A DNA stretch of 64,000 nt from Rallus limicola (GCA_022605955.1 JAKCOZ010000003.1:52576179-52640178), one strand, 5' to 3'. Positions 25,027 through 38,461 are shown, counted from the first letter of the stretch. Notes: a model not told the origin generated them from the letters alone. Numbers and translations: made by a program.

Positions 25027-28000
25027 AACACCTGTAATACTGAGGCCATCTGTAGTTGAATACAGTAAGATAGAAGATGTGCTGAACATCTTGGACTGCA
25101 GACCTTGTTTGTTTAACCTACTAGGATTTGAAATAATGCAGCCTTTGGCAAGAAAGTAAAGAATTCTTTATTTTAAAGATACTAACTTCATGTGGGTTGC
25201 ATAATGCTCTTTGTAGCTGTCTGTGGCATGGATGTTTTTAATTTGTTTCTCAATCCATGCAGAGGAGCTTGTGCAGTTCCTGAACAGGTAACTGTGACCC
25301 ATACCTGTCCTGGGGCTTTGTGTGTGTGTGAGCTTTGCTCTTAGCAACTGTCTGTGTGTGGGAGAGGTGGAAGTCAAATCCAGTATGGCACTTTGAAATG
25401 CTGAAAATACAGATCTTGTGTTGATCCTGGTTCAGCAGTGAAATAAAACTCACCATGGCTCAGCATGCTGCTGCAGAAATTGTCTTGTGCTCGTTTGGTT
25501 CTGCAAGACAACATGGCTTTACATAGCTCCCTGAAACTAGAAGCACAGGAATGTGTTTTGCAAATGTCATGTTAAGAGTTACAGTGTGTTATTGGAGAGC
25601 AGTCTGTTTTTCAGTAAACTTCTCAAGGAGTAGCCAGGTCCCTGCCTGGAGGGGAAGGCAGACTTCATCCATTCCTGCACCCAGTTTCTTGTCTTGTCTC
25701 TGGCTGAGCTACTGTTGCCCAGTACAATTAAGAAGCTTTGTGGAGATTAGACTTCTACTTTCTTCTGTCCTGTAATAAGATTATTCATCCTGAGACTGTT
25801 GAGAGCCTTTCATAGGGACATCTGGAGAAGGTTAATGGTGCCGGTGCAGGATGCTTTTGCCTTGCTGATTAAAAGAGCTTTATGCCAACCTTTGCATTGA
25901 ATGCAGTCTTTTTATTTTAAAAAGTTAAAGAAGTAGTACAGAGATCTTGAAGCTACTGTAGGAAGATGAGGAAAACACATTCCTAATCCTCCCCCTTGAC
26001 CACATGGCAGGGCAGAGTGCTGCCAGGGGCTCCAAACCAAGCCTGAGGCACCCGATAACCTGTTTGCTAACTGAACTCTGATGTTGGCTCCATCTGCTCT
26101 TTACACACTTACTCCAGCTGTGGACTGAGGACAGAACTGTTAACGCGTGGCGTTACTGATAGGCAGTGTTAATCATAACCAGACTCCAGCATGCTGGTTT
26201 CTGGAGGGGCTGGAGGAGTTTGGCATGTGTGCACGCTGCGGCAAGCGAGGTCTGAAATGTTACTGGCTGAACACGTGTGCTGTGTCAGGTTACGCCTTGC
26301 AAAAAATGAGGCAACATTTTAGGAGAATCTGGGGGGAAATCGTCTCTGCCACAGGCAGCACCAGCACTGCAACTGTGAAATGAGAGATGCTTGAAGTATG
26401 TGGCTTCACTTAAGCCACCCAGCAAAATACCAGGAAAAAAATTACTAGCAAAAAATTTCTGCAGCTTCAGTTACTTAGAGCAGAATTGCTGAACAAAAGC
26501 AAGTTAAATTTATATATATATAAAGCACCTATCACCATATTGATAAACACGTTTTGATTCTTTAATTATGCATGATGTAACAATTCTTTTACTACACGTG
26601 ATGTAATAAAAGCAAATGCAAAGTGGTTCATCAGCATTTTTAGAATTTTTTTAGATGCTTTAAATCTTTTATGACATGAAAAATGTCACAGATTTCAGTA
26701 TCTAACTCATGACTGCATGGCTCTGCTGGTATTGGGAGAGAAAAACCTGTGATTTCAAACACCATATATGAGGATATATGGAAACACCTGACAGCTGAAG
26801 GCTTTATATTTAACTTGAAGGATATTGTTGGCCAAAAAAAAAAGCTATAGGTGCTGCTGGGAGGGAGAATTTTTTGTTTGTTTGGGTTTTTTGGTTTGGT
26901 TGTGGTAGGTTTTTTGCAGGGGGAGTGGCTGGTGGTTTAATGTTCACCTCAAAGAGAGATGTGACTTTCCTGTCTTCATGTTCTGGGGTCTCCTTACCCT
27001 GAAAGCAAGGATTTTATCTAGATGGGCTCATTACCTTCAGGAACCTACAGAAGAAAATTAGTTCAGAAGGAAGCACACGAACTGAAAAGCTTAAAATTCC
27101 AAACAGAAAGTTTGTATCTCACTACTTTAGCTCTTCTTAGTCATGTAAGAATATCATACTACTTGAACTTCAAAATGAAAAGTCTAAGCAGGCACGTGTC
27201 TGGGAATTTGGAGCATTTCTCCTTAGTTTGTCTTTTGCTTTGGGGGACAGTGTTGGAGAGTGGAACTTAACTTTTAACTGCAGGAATGGAAACACTTGGT
27301 ATGTAATTTGGCCTCATGTTGTTCTGAGGGGACGCAAATTACCTTTGTTGCCCAGCACTCACAGTTACTTAATACTGTCTTAAGCTCATTACAGCAGCAG
27401 TGTTACGTGCCCATGGCAGTCAAGCTTTTGAAGGTTGTCTAAATCCACGGAAAGAGTTTACAATACCGTATCAACCAGTATATTTCCATAATTGATGGCA
27501 GCTTCATTAAGGTAGTCCTCGCTTAAAGCTTTTTATGGCAAACTAGAATAAATCTACTTTTTTAAAAAAAACATGTTTGAGTCATCAGTGTTGCTCGTGT
27601 GCAAAATCCCAGCCTGAACTGGTCTCACATAGGCTGCTGTATGTGACTGTCAGGCACTGGAACAGAAGCATGGGCACTGTGTACCACAAAATCCTTGTGG
27701 CACCTGCCTTTGGAAGGAGGCTTGCTCATCTGCAGAGTAAGGAGAAGATGCAATAATTTGGTTTCCTGAAACACCATTCTCTTAGAACTTGTCAGGTAAA
27801 GTAGAAGTGTGTAAGACTTCAGGGAATCTTACCCAGATCATGTAACCTGATTTAAATAAGCAGCAGTGCATATCACTTATCATTCTTGCAGCATAAGAGG
27901 CTGTATTTTTAACTAGATGTTATGTTGCCACATACCTGCAAAAAGCTGTTGTGTCTAGCTGGACCAGTTGTAAGGCCTGAGTTTTTGGCCTGTTTCCAGG

Positions 28001-28503
28001 TTAGACTGGAAACTGGTTTCTTCCAGTTTCTCACTCAATGGCATATGTTATGAGTGAAACCAGAGAAAAAAATCTGTTTGCAGGCTGTCAGGCCAGGAAG
28101 CTGTGGTGGGGAACATACTTGCGATTCCTTTGGCAGAGCTAGGTGGGTCAGTTTGGGTCTAGGCAGGGCCACTACCTCTGGGATGAACTTGCCAGCAGCA
28201 GTGTCATGTGGAAACTAGAGGAGGGAGGGTTTGAGCTGCAACAATATGTGAGAACCCAGTGACCTTATAACAGATGTTGGATTGCGGATTGTCTCATCAT
28301 CCACTCCCCCACTGTTCTGTTCCTTTCATAATTAAGAGCTGGCTTGATCTCTCTTGTATTAATCAAACTATTTTATCTTAGATTGGATAATGGGAGGGTG
28401 AGTGTAGTTCAACACCCCTTCTACCAGTGTCAGCTTGGCCAAACAGCAGCTCTCCCCTAGAGCAGGAGAAGCTGCCATTAATTACAAGGTTTTGCTTCAA
28501 CTC

Positions 28504-28527
28504 TTTTTTTTTTTTTTTTTTTTTTTT
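28504..28527. repeat. poly-T tract
   Basis: A run of 24 T in PLPP1 intron 4. I see no retroelement body next to it, so it is called simple sequence and not a poly-A tail. Confidence 0.9.
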
Positions 28528-29890
28528 AAGTTGTATCTGAAAGCTATTGAAAACTAAAATACTAAATGCATTCTGCCTGCAGGAGTGAGAGCAATCCCAC
28601 TGCAACTGTTGCTGTTGGCAAATAGGAGTGGGGCCCTAAGGATCGGGTTGCTGTAATGGAGCCGGTGTTGGCTGTAGCTGGCCCGGGCGCTTCCTTGCCG
28701 GCACCTAACCCGGGTCGGAGCACAGGGCTGCAGAAACTCAGCCAGGCTGCCCTGCTGTTCTGGGGATGGCAACGTGCTCGTGTTGCTTAAACTTGGAACG
28801 AAGGGGGGTGATGAATCTTTGTACTGTGTAACTTGAGTGGCTCTCAAGCTCTCCCACAGTCCATTGGAAAAGAACATTTGTGTGTCCAAGGACACGGAAT
28901 TACAGACCAGAGCAGGAGGGCGACTGGTGCTTGTCACCTGGGCTTACAGCCGCCTTTTGCAGAGAGATCATAGGCTTAAGCACAAGTGAAAGCAGGGTTT
29001 AGGCTGGTTTTTGTACTCGTGCTTCTCAATGTGCCAAGTCAGGCTTTGGTCTTGAAATATCTTTAATTATTTATGTTGGGACTGGAGGCTGTGTGAAGAG
29101 AACCTAGGAGCATTTAACGCAGTATTTTAGGTGTGGCTGTTAGCATGGCAGGATTTCTTTACCTTCCCAAAATGCTACTGACTAGAGCTACACAATGGTC
29201 CTTAATGTGTTCCTGCCTACAGGAAAGTTGAGGATTACCTACTCTTCAAAAACTAACGAAAAGGTGTTTGTGACTGAAAATGTTTTGTTTGGCTGTAGAT
29301 GTGGGTGCACCTTACTTGCAGCAGAGGTGAAAAAATGGTAACTGCTTATGCTGTGAGGCTCAAGCATGGAGACACTTATACTTGTATGTGCTCCCAGTAT
29401 TCTCTTAGTATTGGTATTTAGAGTTTATTTAATACTAAGTGAACAAGCAGGACAACTTCTTCATAGTTGGGGATTTGGAGCTGTCACTAGTGAAAAGGTT
29501 ATTGTGAATTGGCCCCTGTAGGACTGAGCTGAAAGCAGTACTTCGCAGTGCTTATGTTCTTCAGTGAAGGTTTCCATGACCTGGTAGACACAACAGAAAA
29601 ATGCTTACTTAGTCCAAGCAGAAGGAACAGATTTGGGTTGTTTTCTCATCAGAAAAATGCTGAGTGTTAGCACTTATAATGGAATCAAATGTTGCTGTTT
29701 ATCCTGCTTTATGGTAAAATGAGGTCAATGAACAATTATCTCTGCAATTATTTTTACAAAGAAGTTGAAGCTGTAGGATTTAAAACCAAAAAAGCCATTA
29801 CTGGACCAGTGGGAAATGTCTGTACAGAACAGAATGACTGTACTTTTGATATTAGGAGTTGGGATATTACTACTGGCAGACAGGATTTAG

Positions 29891-29970
29891 CTGTTTTAGC
29901 TGTTAGGCAACGTGAAATTGTCCCTGCCCAAGAGCTTTTCAAATGAAGATGGAAACTGTCAGCTGCAGCA
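29891..29970. repeat. unnamed interspersed repeat, copy 1
   Basis: This stretch is clearly related to 36623-36705. Shared blocks include CTGTTTTAGCTGTTAG, GAAATTGTCCCTG and AAGAGCTTTTCAAA, with a few substitutions and one small indel. It is in the same orientation in a different PLPP1 intron. I do not recognise the family. Confidence 0.8.
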
Positions 29971-32900
29971 GTGGGAAAACATAGCATAGGAGGCAGATCT
30001 TGCCCATCATCTGCCTTTGACAGCAGCACACAACTATCTTAGAGGCCAGACTAGTACCTATTCTGCCTTTTGTCCCTATTCTGGTTGTTTTTTTGTTAAC
30101 TCAGCTGTCCAGTGGATCGTTTCTGTGTACCACTTCACTCTAGGGCTATGCAAACATCAGAGCTGGCACAGAGGAGTATGTGGTTAGACTAAAAGGGATA
30201 GACTGTCTGTTTGAACAGCAGCCCAGATGCCCCTCTGCCTTGAAGCAAGCACAAATCTATATCCTCTTCCTTCTCTGGAAGGGGAAAAATTAATTCCTAA
30301 ATGTTGCTTCTCTTTCCTTTTCTGCTGAATCAAAATAAAGCTAAAGCACAGATAATAAAGCAGATATACCAGGGATCATAAATGCATATGCATTAAGAAA
30401 AGGCAGAGATCTCATTGAAAACCAAAACAATCTTCAAAGCCTTGGTTGCTTTTTTTCCCCCCTTGTTTATGAACCCCAGAGATGTAGCAGAATTCATGAG
30501 TCACTCATGAGCTGTAGTACTCTCAGAATGCACTTTTGTATTTGGACGTGAGCCTGTTGTGTTTAACAATTACATGGAGGCATTATGTTTATTAACATCA
30601 GGCTTCGCATGAGACAAGCCATCTTGATCTCTGGGTTGCAGGCACTGTTTTGTTGGTTGCTCCCTAGAGCTCTCTTTGTTCATAGGTACAGTGCTTACAG
30701 GTCTGAAACAAGCTGTTGCACTTGTATGTAATTATTTGCATAAACACAGGATTGTGTGTGACCGTTATTTCTCAGCACATCTCGTTGCTCTTGGCCATTG
30801 TTTTGTGCTCAAAACTGCACTTTTAAAACTGTTTGCTGGATCTCTTACACTTAGCAAATTCCAGACTTTGTGCTAGCTCAATTATGATAAATAGCTTTGT
30901 ATAAAAACTACTTGAATAATAGCTTCTTTACAAAATAGCTTCTACACAAAGGAATCCCTAGAACTTCCTGTAATGTGCAGAAAGGGAAGAGCTACTTTGC
31001 AAACCTTCACAGAAGTAGCAGAAAGCTTGGAACATCTCTGAACAAGACTTTTTTTCTCCCCTGTTGCCTTGTCTGAGCAGAGCAGATGTGTCTTGGTCTG
31101 TACTGCTGGATTGTGGAGCAGGACTGGAACAGGAGTTCATCTGTCTCTTGAGTGTTTTCTGTTGCTTTATATCCTGATGAAAGATTCCAGGGTGAATGTC
31201 TCCACTCTTCTCTTGGAGGATCTTGTTTGAATAAATTGCTTGTATCAAAGATACTCAGGTGCAAAATGCGTCTTGTAGAAGCGTGAGGTGCTGTGGTCAC
31301 GGAGTCCCCTCTCCCCTCAGGAAGGCAGCCATGCTTGTTTGCTGATGGAGCTGGTGGGTGGCATTTTGGCATTCCGGGCATCTGCTCAGCTTCACAATGG
31401 AAGTCTTCACAGTCATAGGAGTGGGGGGGAAATGTGTCCTGTAAGGATGTCCTCAGATTATCCATAGAAAGGAATTTTCCTATCCTACAGATGTGTCTGG
31501 ATTCTCACCCTCTTCCTAACTTTGGGCATCCTGGAGACTTTTGACCCATCTTTTGTCACGTTAGCTACTCTGAGGCTGGTTTTATTTTTCTCAAGACTTT
31601 CAAACACAGGTGCCCACCCTCCTTCCATGCCTGCCTCACTAACAAAGCCCCCAAAACACAGTACTCCATATTGCTCCCTCCACCTCAGAAATCCCAAAGC
31701 CAGCCACATAGATGTGGGGACACGGTTAGGGTGGTTTACAGGTCACTGCTTCAGAGCTGCGTGGCTGGGGAAGGGCCCTTGCAGTGCATCTCCTCAGCGC
31801 TAGTCCCTGTGTGCAGCTCTCGGGCTTTTGAGGCAGACTTGTGTGGAAGGATGAGCTTGTCTAGCTGTAGTCAGTAATGGATCCACATGCTAGTTACAAC
31901 TGCAGTAGGACCCTGTGCCTGTCAGGGGCAAAACAGTACTGCCATGGGGCATTTTCTTAATGCTCAGGCAGGTATCATGGAACCCCAGTCAGACATCACT
32001 GACTGCAGGTGCTAAGCTAAGTAAATGGCACTTGGTCTTTCCTGAACACTGACCACTGTGGGCTCTCACAGTAGGGCTTATGTTGTAAGAGAACCGACCA
32101 GCCTTCTGCACCTTGTTTCTCCTCCAGCATCTCAGTACCCAGTTGGACAAACTGAGAAGTTTTCTCATTTCCCTGTGTCACGGGGGAGTTTCCTTTCTAG
32201 GAAAACCATATTCTCTCTCTGGTTTGCTATCAAGTTTGTTATGCTTTGAGTATATTGGGACTGAGGACACAAAAATAAGGTGGGGGGGGTGGTACACTTC
32301 CACACAGTAAATGTGCTTTTGTTCCTTAGGACAGAATGGGAGACCTGTAATAAATTGACTATTAGGGCCTCTTGATATTGGGAAAAAAACAAACCCTATT
32401 GAAGGAAACCCATTTTTGAAAAATGACAGAACAAATCCATTGGTACAGCGTGGGTGGGGGAAAACCCAAAACCACCTTCCTTTTGACTTCCCATTCTTGA
32501 AAGAGGACTGAAAGTGCAGGATGATTTCCTCTGCCTTCATAGGGATTTCACAGTTCATAAGTTTTGTGTAATGGATTTTTTGGGAAAAAGCTGAGATGGT
32601 ATTTAGGAGATGTGATGGAGGAGTTTTAGGTATAGAAACTAAATATCTGAGCTATGACCTTGATAGTGGAGTGAGTGGGTTTTGGTTGGTTTAAAAGAAT
32701 GTGAAGTCTTGTGAAGCTGCAGGGTTACACCTCCAGAATTCCCATCTAGAGAATCAAAGTCACTGTACTTTAAAATTAGGTAGACAGGCGTATGTGTATG
32801 TTTATTAATACTGCTTTGGTGGAAGAGCAAATACTTGAAAGCTATGCTACAAACATCAAGTAGAAATAATTCTGCAGTTGCAGAGACCCTTCCATTCATT

Positions 32901-34561
32901 TCTGTGGCTTCTTGGAGAAGCCACAAAGTGGCTGTGAGTTTCTGTTCATTCCTGTGTGTATTTTTAGAAATGAAGTACCAGACCATAGATTAAGAAGAAA
33001 CTTGTGTTCAGGATGTGTGTGGTGTAGGGAGCATACTTGTATTGTAGAGCAAGCTTAGCTGGTGTGAGGGGGAAAGATTGGAAACTTATTTAATCCCCAG
33101 TACAAGAAAGTTTAGGTGAAATATATTTGTGGTCTTTGAAGAGAACAAACAAAACAAATGTGAGAGCAGGCAGGATGGAGTCATGAAGAAATTGTAGCTG
33201 AGTGACACTACTGAACCATCGCCAGGTGCTCAGAAACAGGGTAGTGGGATGAAGTGGTCCAGTGGTCATCACTGATAGGAGTGTGCTGCTCCTGGAACAG
33301 GGCTGGGTGCTCCTGTGTGTTCATAGGCTCAGGGTTCAATTCTCAGTGACAAGGGGGATGCCAGGAAGGGGCAGTACAGTAGTACTAACCAGATGATGAA
33401 TCCTGACATTCCTTCTGCTTCCCTAGATGACAAGTGTTACCTGTGAAACTTGCCTCCTCTCTCCAGCAGAGAATAGGGGACACACACACAACACGCCACC
33501 AGCATTTTCTTCTGTTTCCCTTCTTGAAGCCTGTGCCACAAATTACTTCAGAGGGGCAGAAGAACTTGGGTTGTGCTGTGCAGATCGGGGGTGGGGTTCT
33601 GTGAGTGCTCCAAAGTCAGGGGTCTGTTAGTCAGCAGGGTCAAAATAGTAGCACATGTTCATGCAGCATTAACATCAGGACCTGTCTGTATTGTGTGTAT
33701 AATGCTCTGTAAGGACTAACACCATATAAGTTACTCTTGGGCATGTTTCTGGCATCATCCTTGGCTTATAATAATGGAATTCTAAAGCAAAAGCTCCTTT
33801 CCTCTCCACTTTGTTTTCCTGTGCAGGCCCACTGCAGCCCAAGTCTGTCACTTCTTGTCTTTCTAGGAGTGAGGAGGGACAGTGGTAGGAACAATCTTTG
33901 CAGGGAGAGCATGACCCCTTGAGCCTATTAAAAACAGCATCAGTTTGAAGGTACCTACTTAAAATTAACAGAGAACTTGTCATTGCTACTGCTGGCTAAT
34001 AAACAGTTACTCTCAACTGAACAAAAGCCCCAGCAGAAAATACCAATTGACACCAGAACAGCTGCTACTTCTGAAAGAAGCCACAGTGGTGATCAGCCAG
34101 TGACACTTGTCTGTGGTATTGTGATTCCTCTCCCATCGCACGCTTGGCTTTAGAGGAGCGCGAGTCCGGAGGTGCGGGAGGGATGCAGGCACTTCCTGCA
34201 CAGCTGTGGAGGCTGGTGTGGAGAAGCAGCTGGAACTGATGAAGCCTGTAGGCACCTGCATGCCTTCTGCAGGTGAAAAACCAGCTCCAGGTCTCTGTGA
34301 CTAGAGACTACTCTGTTATTATGGAAATGAAGTCTTCACGTGGATGTTAAATCCACGTTTCTTGTTTGATGCTGCTTGGCCAGAAAGAAAATCCGAGTAT
34401 GTGATGCGTAAGGGAGGGTCAGACTGTTTTATTGGTCATTTGGTGTTGTGGGCATCTTTTCAAGTTTGCTTTCTGTGAGGCTTGCCTCATGTTTTTCTTT
34501 GTTCAGAAGAAAACCTGGTTTCCCACCTATCTACAGTTGCATAACCCTTTTTTCTTTCTAG

Positions 34562-34624
34562 TATGACTACATCTTTGCCAACTACCAGAAATGCTTACAT
34601 GGAAAAAACCTTTATTACAGCAAG
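34562..34624 (+). CDS. PLPP1: candidate alternative PLPP1 exon (4b)
   Basis: A 63-nt segment in intron 4 has exon architecture. A long pyrimidine tract (CCCTTTTTTCTTTCTAG) forms the acceptor and AAG|GTATTT is an acceptable though not strong donor. Both flanking exons meet in phase 0, and the segment is 21 stop-free codons in that frame: YDYIFANYQKCLHGKNLYYS followed by K. Inclusion would add 21 residues, five of them Tyr, between residues 183 and 184, at the cytosolic end of the fourth membrane segment and before the LQARMKGDW loop. PLPP2 and PLPP3, as I know them, have no such insert. Expression is unproven and a chance frame is possible. Confidence 0.4.
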
Positions 34625-36247
34625 GTATTTTTAGCTGTCTTAAGCAGAATTTAGTGGGAACAGGGAAAGAGGAAAGAACAGCCAGTATCAAATCATCAGC
34701 CAGCTCTCTGGGCTAACAGCATCTGCTCCCTGCACCCAGCTCTGCTCCTTTTGGTGCTGGGGTAGAGTTCTGGCCCACTGTTGGTAAATCCCAAAGTAGT
34801 GTTAATGTGAGATGGTCAAAACACCCCTTAACAAAAGGACGGGGTGGCAGCTCACTCTTGAAGTGGCTAAGCAGTATTTTCTGTAGTGGTGAAATTAAGG
34901 TGCCCAGAAATACGTCGCACCCACCAAGTTATTTTCCAGTTCAGACTTAGCCATAGCTTCTTCAGAGTCTGCTTGCACCCCGACACAGCTATTAAAGAAA
35001 AAGGGCTATGGATAGGGTCCATCTGTCTGATGCTCCATTTATAGCTGAAAAGGCCAGCATGCCAAAGCAGCAATGTAAGTTACTCAGAGAAACCAATCAA
35101 ACATTCCCCAAATGTTTGACTTTGGAAAGTAGCACCTTTGCATCTACAGTGCATGCTCTATGCCTGTATTTACATTTACAGTGTGATGCTTCTACAAGGC
35201 ATCCATAGCTTTTGAAGGTGGCAGTGGAGGGATTTTCCAGGAGCTTTGTGTTCTGTCCGGGTGCCCGAGGCCCGTGCTCTACCCAGCTTCTGCGATTTCA
35301 CAAGGCTGGCAATTAAGGTTTTTGTACTTGACCTGAAGTTCCTAAATGGTACTAAAGTACATTTGAAATGCTAAGTATAACTTCCAAAGGTATTGTTCTC
35401 TATAAATATGGTAACTGTGGTGCCTTTTTTGGTGATGGCATCAAGATCCAGAATAAATTCAGTGACGTTTACAGGGTGGACATGGAGAAGCTCCTCTTAC
35501 AGCTAAAATAAGAGGTCTCTGTCCAGGGTGGACCAGAGGAGACAAAAGCAGGGCTTTAGATGGTAAAGTGGTGGTTAAACACGGTGAATTTAACATGTTG
35601 CAAGCATAGATAGAGACACAAGAAATAGAGCTGAGGGGGGACAAAGCCTCGGAACCGCCCATACCCAGAGTGGCAACTTGATTAATACACAGCTGCAGAG
35701 GACTGGGAGCACATTAGAAGTTACCAGTCGTACCAGATTAGTTCTGACCCTTGACCACAGCAGGAATATTATGCTTAAAGTTCGTAACACTAAATGTGGT
35801 GACTGGAAGTTGAGAATGAAGTTCGAAACTTGTCTGCTCCATGTATAGTATATGTAAACTGCACTGAAGATGTTAATGGTCTCCCTGCTCAGAGTGAGAT
35901 GGGGCTTCCTCTTTTTGGAAGATGGCAAGCATGGTTGACAGCTGTTTTTGAATCAGACCTACCTGTAGGTAATGCAGGAGTAAAATACCAGTTTGCCTTC
36001 CACTATTCTAAGTGTCCCTGGTATCACCAGAACAGCATATGGGAAATACAGCAAGTATCTATAGTGTTACGTAGCGCTGTATAAAACAGAAAGGCCAACA
36101 CTATCAACCTCTGCCATGGCGTGTTCTGAGGGGTGTAGCACTTGGAATGTTTGTGGACATTACCATGCCTCTGAACATTATCATGCTCTGTGTGGTCACA
36201 GCTTCTGTGTTTGCAGCATTTTGAAATGATTTTTCTCTTCCTTTCAG

Positions 36248-36424
36248 CTTTATCTTCAGGCCAGGATGAAGGGAGACTGGGCAAGACTCGTACGTCCCAC
36301 TCTACAATTTGGTCTTATCGCCACATCCATCTACGTGGGTCTGTCACGTGTTTCTGATTACAAGCACCACTGGAGCGATGTTTTAACAGGCCTCATTCAG
36401 GGAGCAGTGGTAGCTGTGCTCATT
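36248..36424 (+). CDS. PLPP1: PLPP1 exon 5, carries catalytic motif C3
   Basis: A 177-nt exon of 59 codons (about residues 184-242 of the canonical form). It starts [14 protein letters not shown], the cytosolic loop, continues through the fifth membrane segment, and then shows the C3 motif [12 protein letters not shown], which fits S-R-x5-H-x3-D, with Arg about 217, the nucleophilic His about 223 and Asp about 227. It ends in the sixth membrane segment ([12 protein letters not shown]). The acceptor is TTTTCTCTTCCTTTCAG and the donor GTAAGT. Residues and length agree fully with mammalian PLPP1, and all three phosphatase motifs in the window are intact. Confidence 0.98.
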
Positions 36425-38461
36425 GTAAGTAATTCTGGGAGTGTGGGGGTGTAAGCGCTGCCGTTACAATCGGCACGTTAGAATTGCAGGCTGTGTTCAG
36501 AGGAACGGAGAATTGCCTTCCTAGTGAAAATTGCTGGAGTGGGGAAACAACTCCTTGAACTGGGTGTAGCAACAGTACTTGGGAGAGCGAGGCAGACTCT
36601 GGGCCAGTGATGATGTAAGTGGCTGTTTTAGCTGTTAGACAACATGAAATTGTCCCTGACCAAGAGCTTTTCAAACAGCCAAGATGGAAACTGCCAACTG
36701 CACAACGTGGGCCTCTGTGCAACCATGTCTTCTGCTTCTAGCCAAAGCCTGAATCTGAAGTACAATAGCAGAGACCTGCTGTCTACAGCCCTTAAGGACA
36801 GCATGGAAGTGTCTGTCTGCCGGCTTATCTTCCCATCAGTCTGGGAGATTAAACTAACCATTTCTCATGGGTGTTTGGGAGTGCTCAAAGGGTGTTTGCA
36901 ACAGCCAGCCTGTGTGGTTTAGCTGTGCTAATGAATGAAAAGCTGTCCTGAGTAATAAGACAGTCAGCCACACTTGGATCTGCAGGTCTGGCTGACTTTG
37001 GTGGCAACAGTTGTGCTGTCTGTCACAGAGCACCATGGTTGATCCATCCATGGGAAGGGACAGATTGGTGACTTGTGGTGAGAGGTAACTGAGGTCATAC
37101 TGAACAACTCGGTCACCAAGAACTGTCTTACCTAGAAGAACCACCTCCAAGACAAACACTTTCTCAGCTGGAAGTCAGAAGGGTTGGCTGGTTTCAACAC
37201 AAAGCTTTGTTTACTTGTAACCAATCATCCAAACAAATCTTGGAGTAAATCTGAGAAACCCTGCATACTGCATTAGCTAGTACTAAAGAGCTGTGTGACA
37301 ACCCTACCCCCATTTTTGTGCAGCCTCTGTTTCTAAGGAAGGGAATGCAGGGATAGGAAACAGGGATCGAAGAGCTGAGGGCGTATTAGTAGGAAAACAA
37401 GGTTAGTGAAGGGTGTTGGATGATTGAGAGGCACTCTTAGAGATGCTTGCCCAAGAAGGGGGCGTTAAGTGAACAGTGCTGAAAGTGAGGAAATTACTTT
37501 TAAATATCCCCCTTGCCCCCAAACCCTTATTTGAATGAGCCCAAGAATTCATCTCTTGAAACAGAAAGCAGAGGTGAGAGCAGGAGGCAGCAACTGCACC
37601 AAATTAAGCTGGGTGTATTCAGCATTAAGTGGAAGCTGAAATGCAGAGGAAGCAGCACCCTGGGACATAAGCCAGCCCTCCTCTTCTGCTGCCCTAAATT
37701 GTGTTCGGCAGCTCTGCAGGGCTTGCGGTAGGAGGGGAAGAGGTCATGTGGGGAGGGAGCATGAGGCACAGCTGCTCCCTCCGTGCACTGTGTGCAGCGC
37801 TGTACCCAGCATGTTGGCTGCTGAGAGCTGGTGAAGTGGGCAGCAGGAAGAGATGGATTCTGCAGCTTGCTGGAGGCACCTGTCTTCAGTCAGCAACTGA
37901 GAAGGAAGTGAGGTGGTACCTTAAAAGGAATGTGGGAAAGGATAATGTAGGTGAAGTTGGTGTCACAGCTGCTGGGGCTGGGGGTGAGACACATGTATTT
38001 GGGATGGTGCTGCTACAGGCCTTGTCAAGGAGAGGAAACCAAGCTTGGTTTACCCAGCTCATGACATGCAAATGTGGCTCCAGACAGTAACAGCTAATTA
38101 CTGAAACCTCTTCCTCAGCTAAGTGCAGGCTCTCCTGTCTTGTTCTGAATTAAATTTAACCATACACATGGTGTGGGCCCTCAGCATGCCTGTCTTGTTC
38201 CACACTGTGGCTGCTGTAGCGAAGCAGTGCCTGGTACAGCAGCTAGAGCAAGCAGTTGGTGTGTAAGCCTGGAACCATCACTGGCTCAGCGGTCAATTGG
38301 AAGGGGGGAAACAGCTGGAGAAAGAGCTACTGAAATTATTTTATATCAGACTTCCTGGAAATGTTTTAATCTGTTAAAAATTTTTACCTGCTGCAAAAGC
38401 ACGTACCCATTGTTTCAAAGACACAGAAGCACAGGAGCTTAACATTAATGTCTTCTTTTAG
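36425..38461 (+). other. PLPP1: PLPP1 intron 5
   Basis: A 2.0-kb intron ending TCTTCTTTTAG. It carries the second copy of the unnamed repeat (36623-36705). The rest is unremarkable; several open frames at 37.5-38.1 kb on both strands have no recognisable product. Confidence 0.85.
36623..36705. repeat. unnamed interspersed repeat, copy 2
   Basis: Partner of 29891-29970 in the same orientation. Identity by eye is near 85% over about 80 bp, fading on both sides. It begins within 200 bp after the donor of exon 5. Confidence 0.8.

Larger units (their letters stand above)
23309..36247 (+). other. PLPP1: PLPP1 intron 4
   Basis: A 12.9-kb intron. Features that stand out are an 88-nt hairpin (24489-24576), a poly-C tract (24996-25026), a CpG cluster (28642-28719), a 24-base poly-T (28504-28527), one copy of an unnamed repeat (29891-29970) and an in-frame candidate exon (34562-34624). 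No CR1 was recognised. The open frames here have no family signature. Confidence 0.8.

Noticed and set aside
26757..26781. Small palindrome CCATATATGAGGATATATGG
   Set aside because: An 8-bp stem of AT-rich sequence is common by chance, and it does not fit the CArG-box consensus on either strand.
28504..28527. Poly-T that might be the tail of an antisense processed retrocopy
   Set aside because: No coding or retroelement body follows it and no target-site duplication was seen.
35830..36084. 84-codon frame just upstream of PLPP1 exon 5
   Set aside because: It contains an in-frame GTAGGTAATG that could act as a donor, but there is no good acceptor in phase and no similarity to PLPP proteins.
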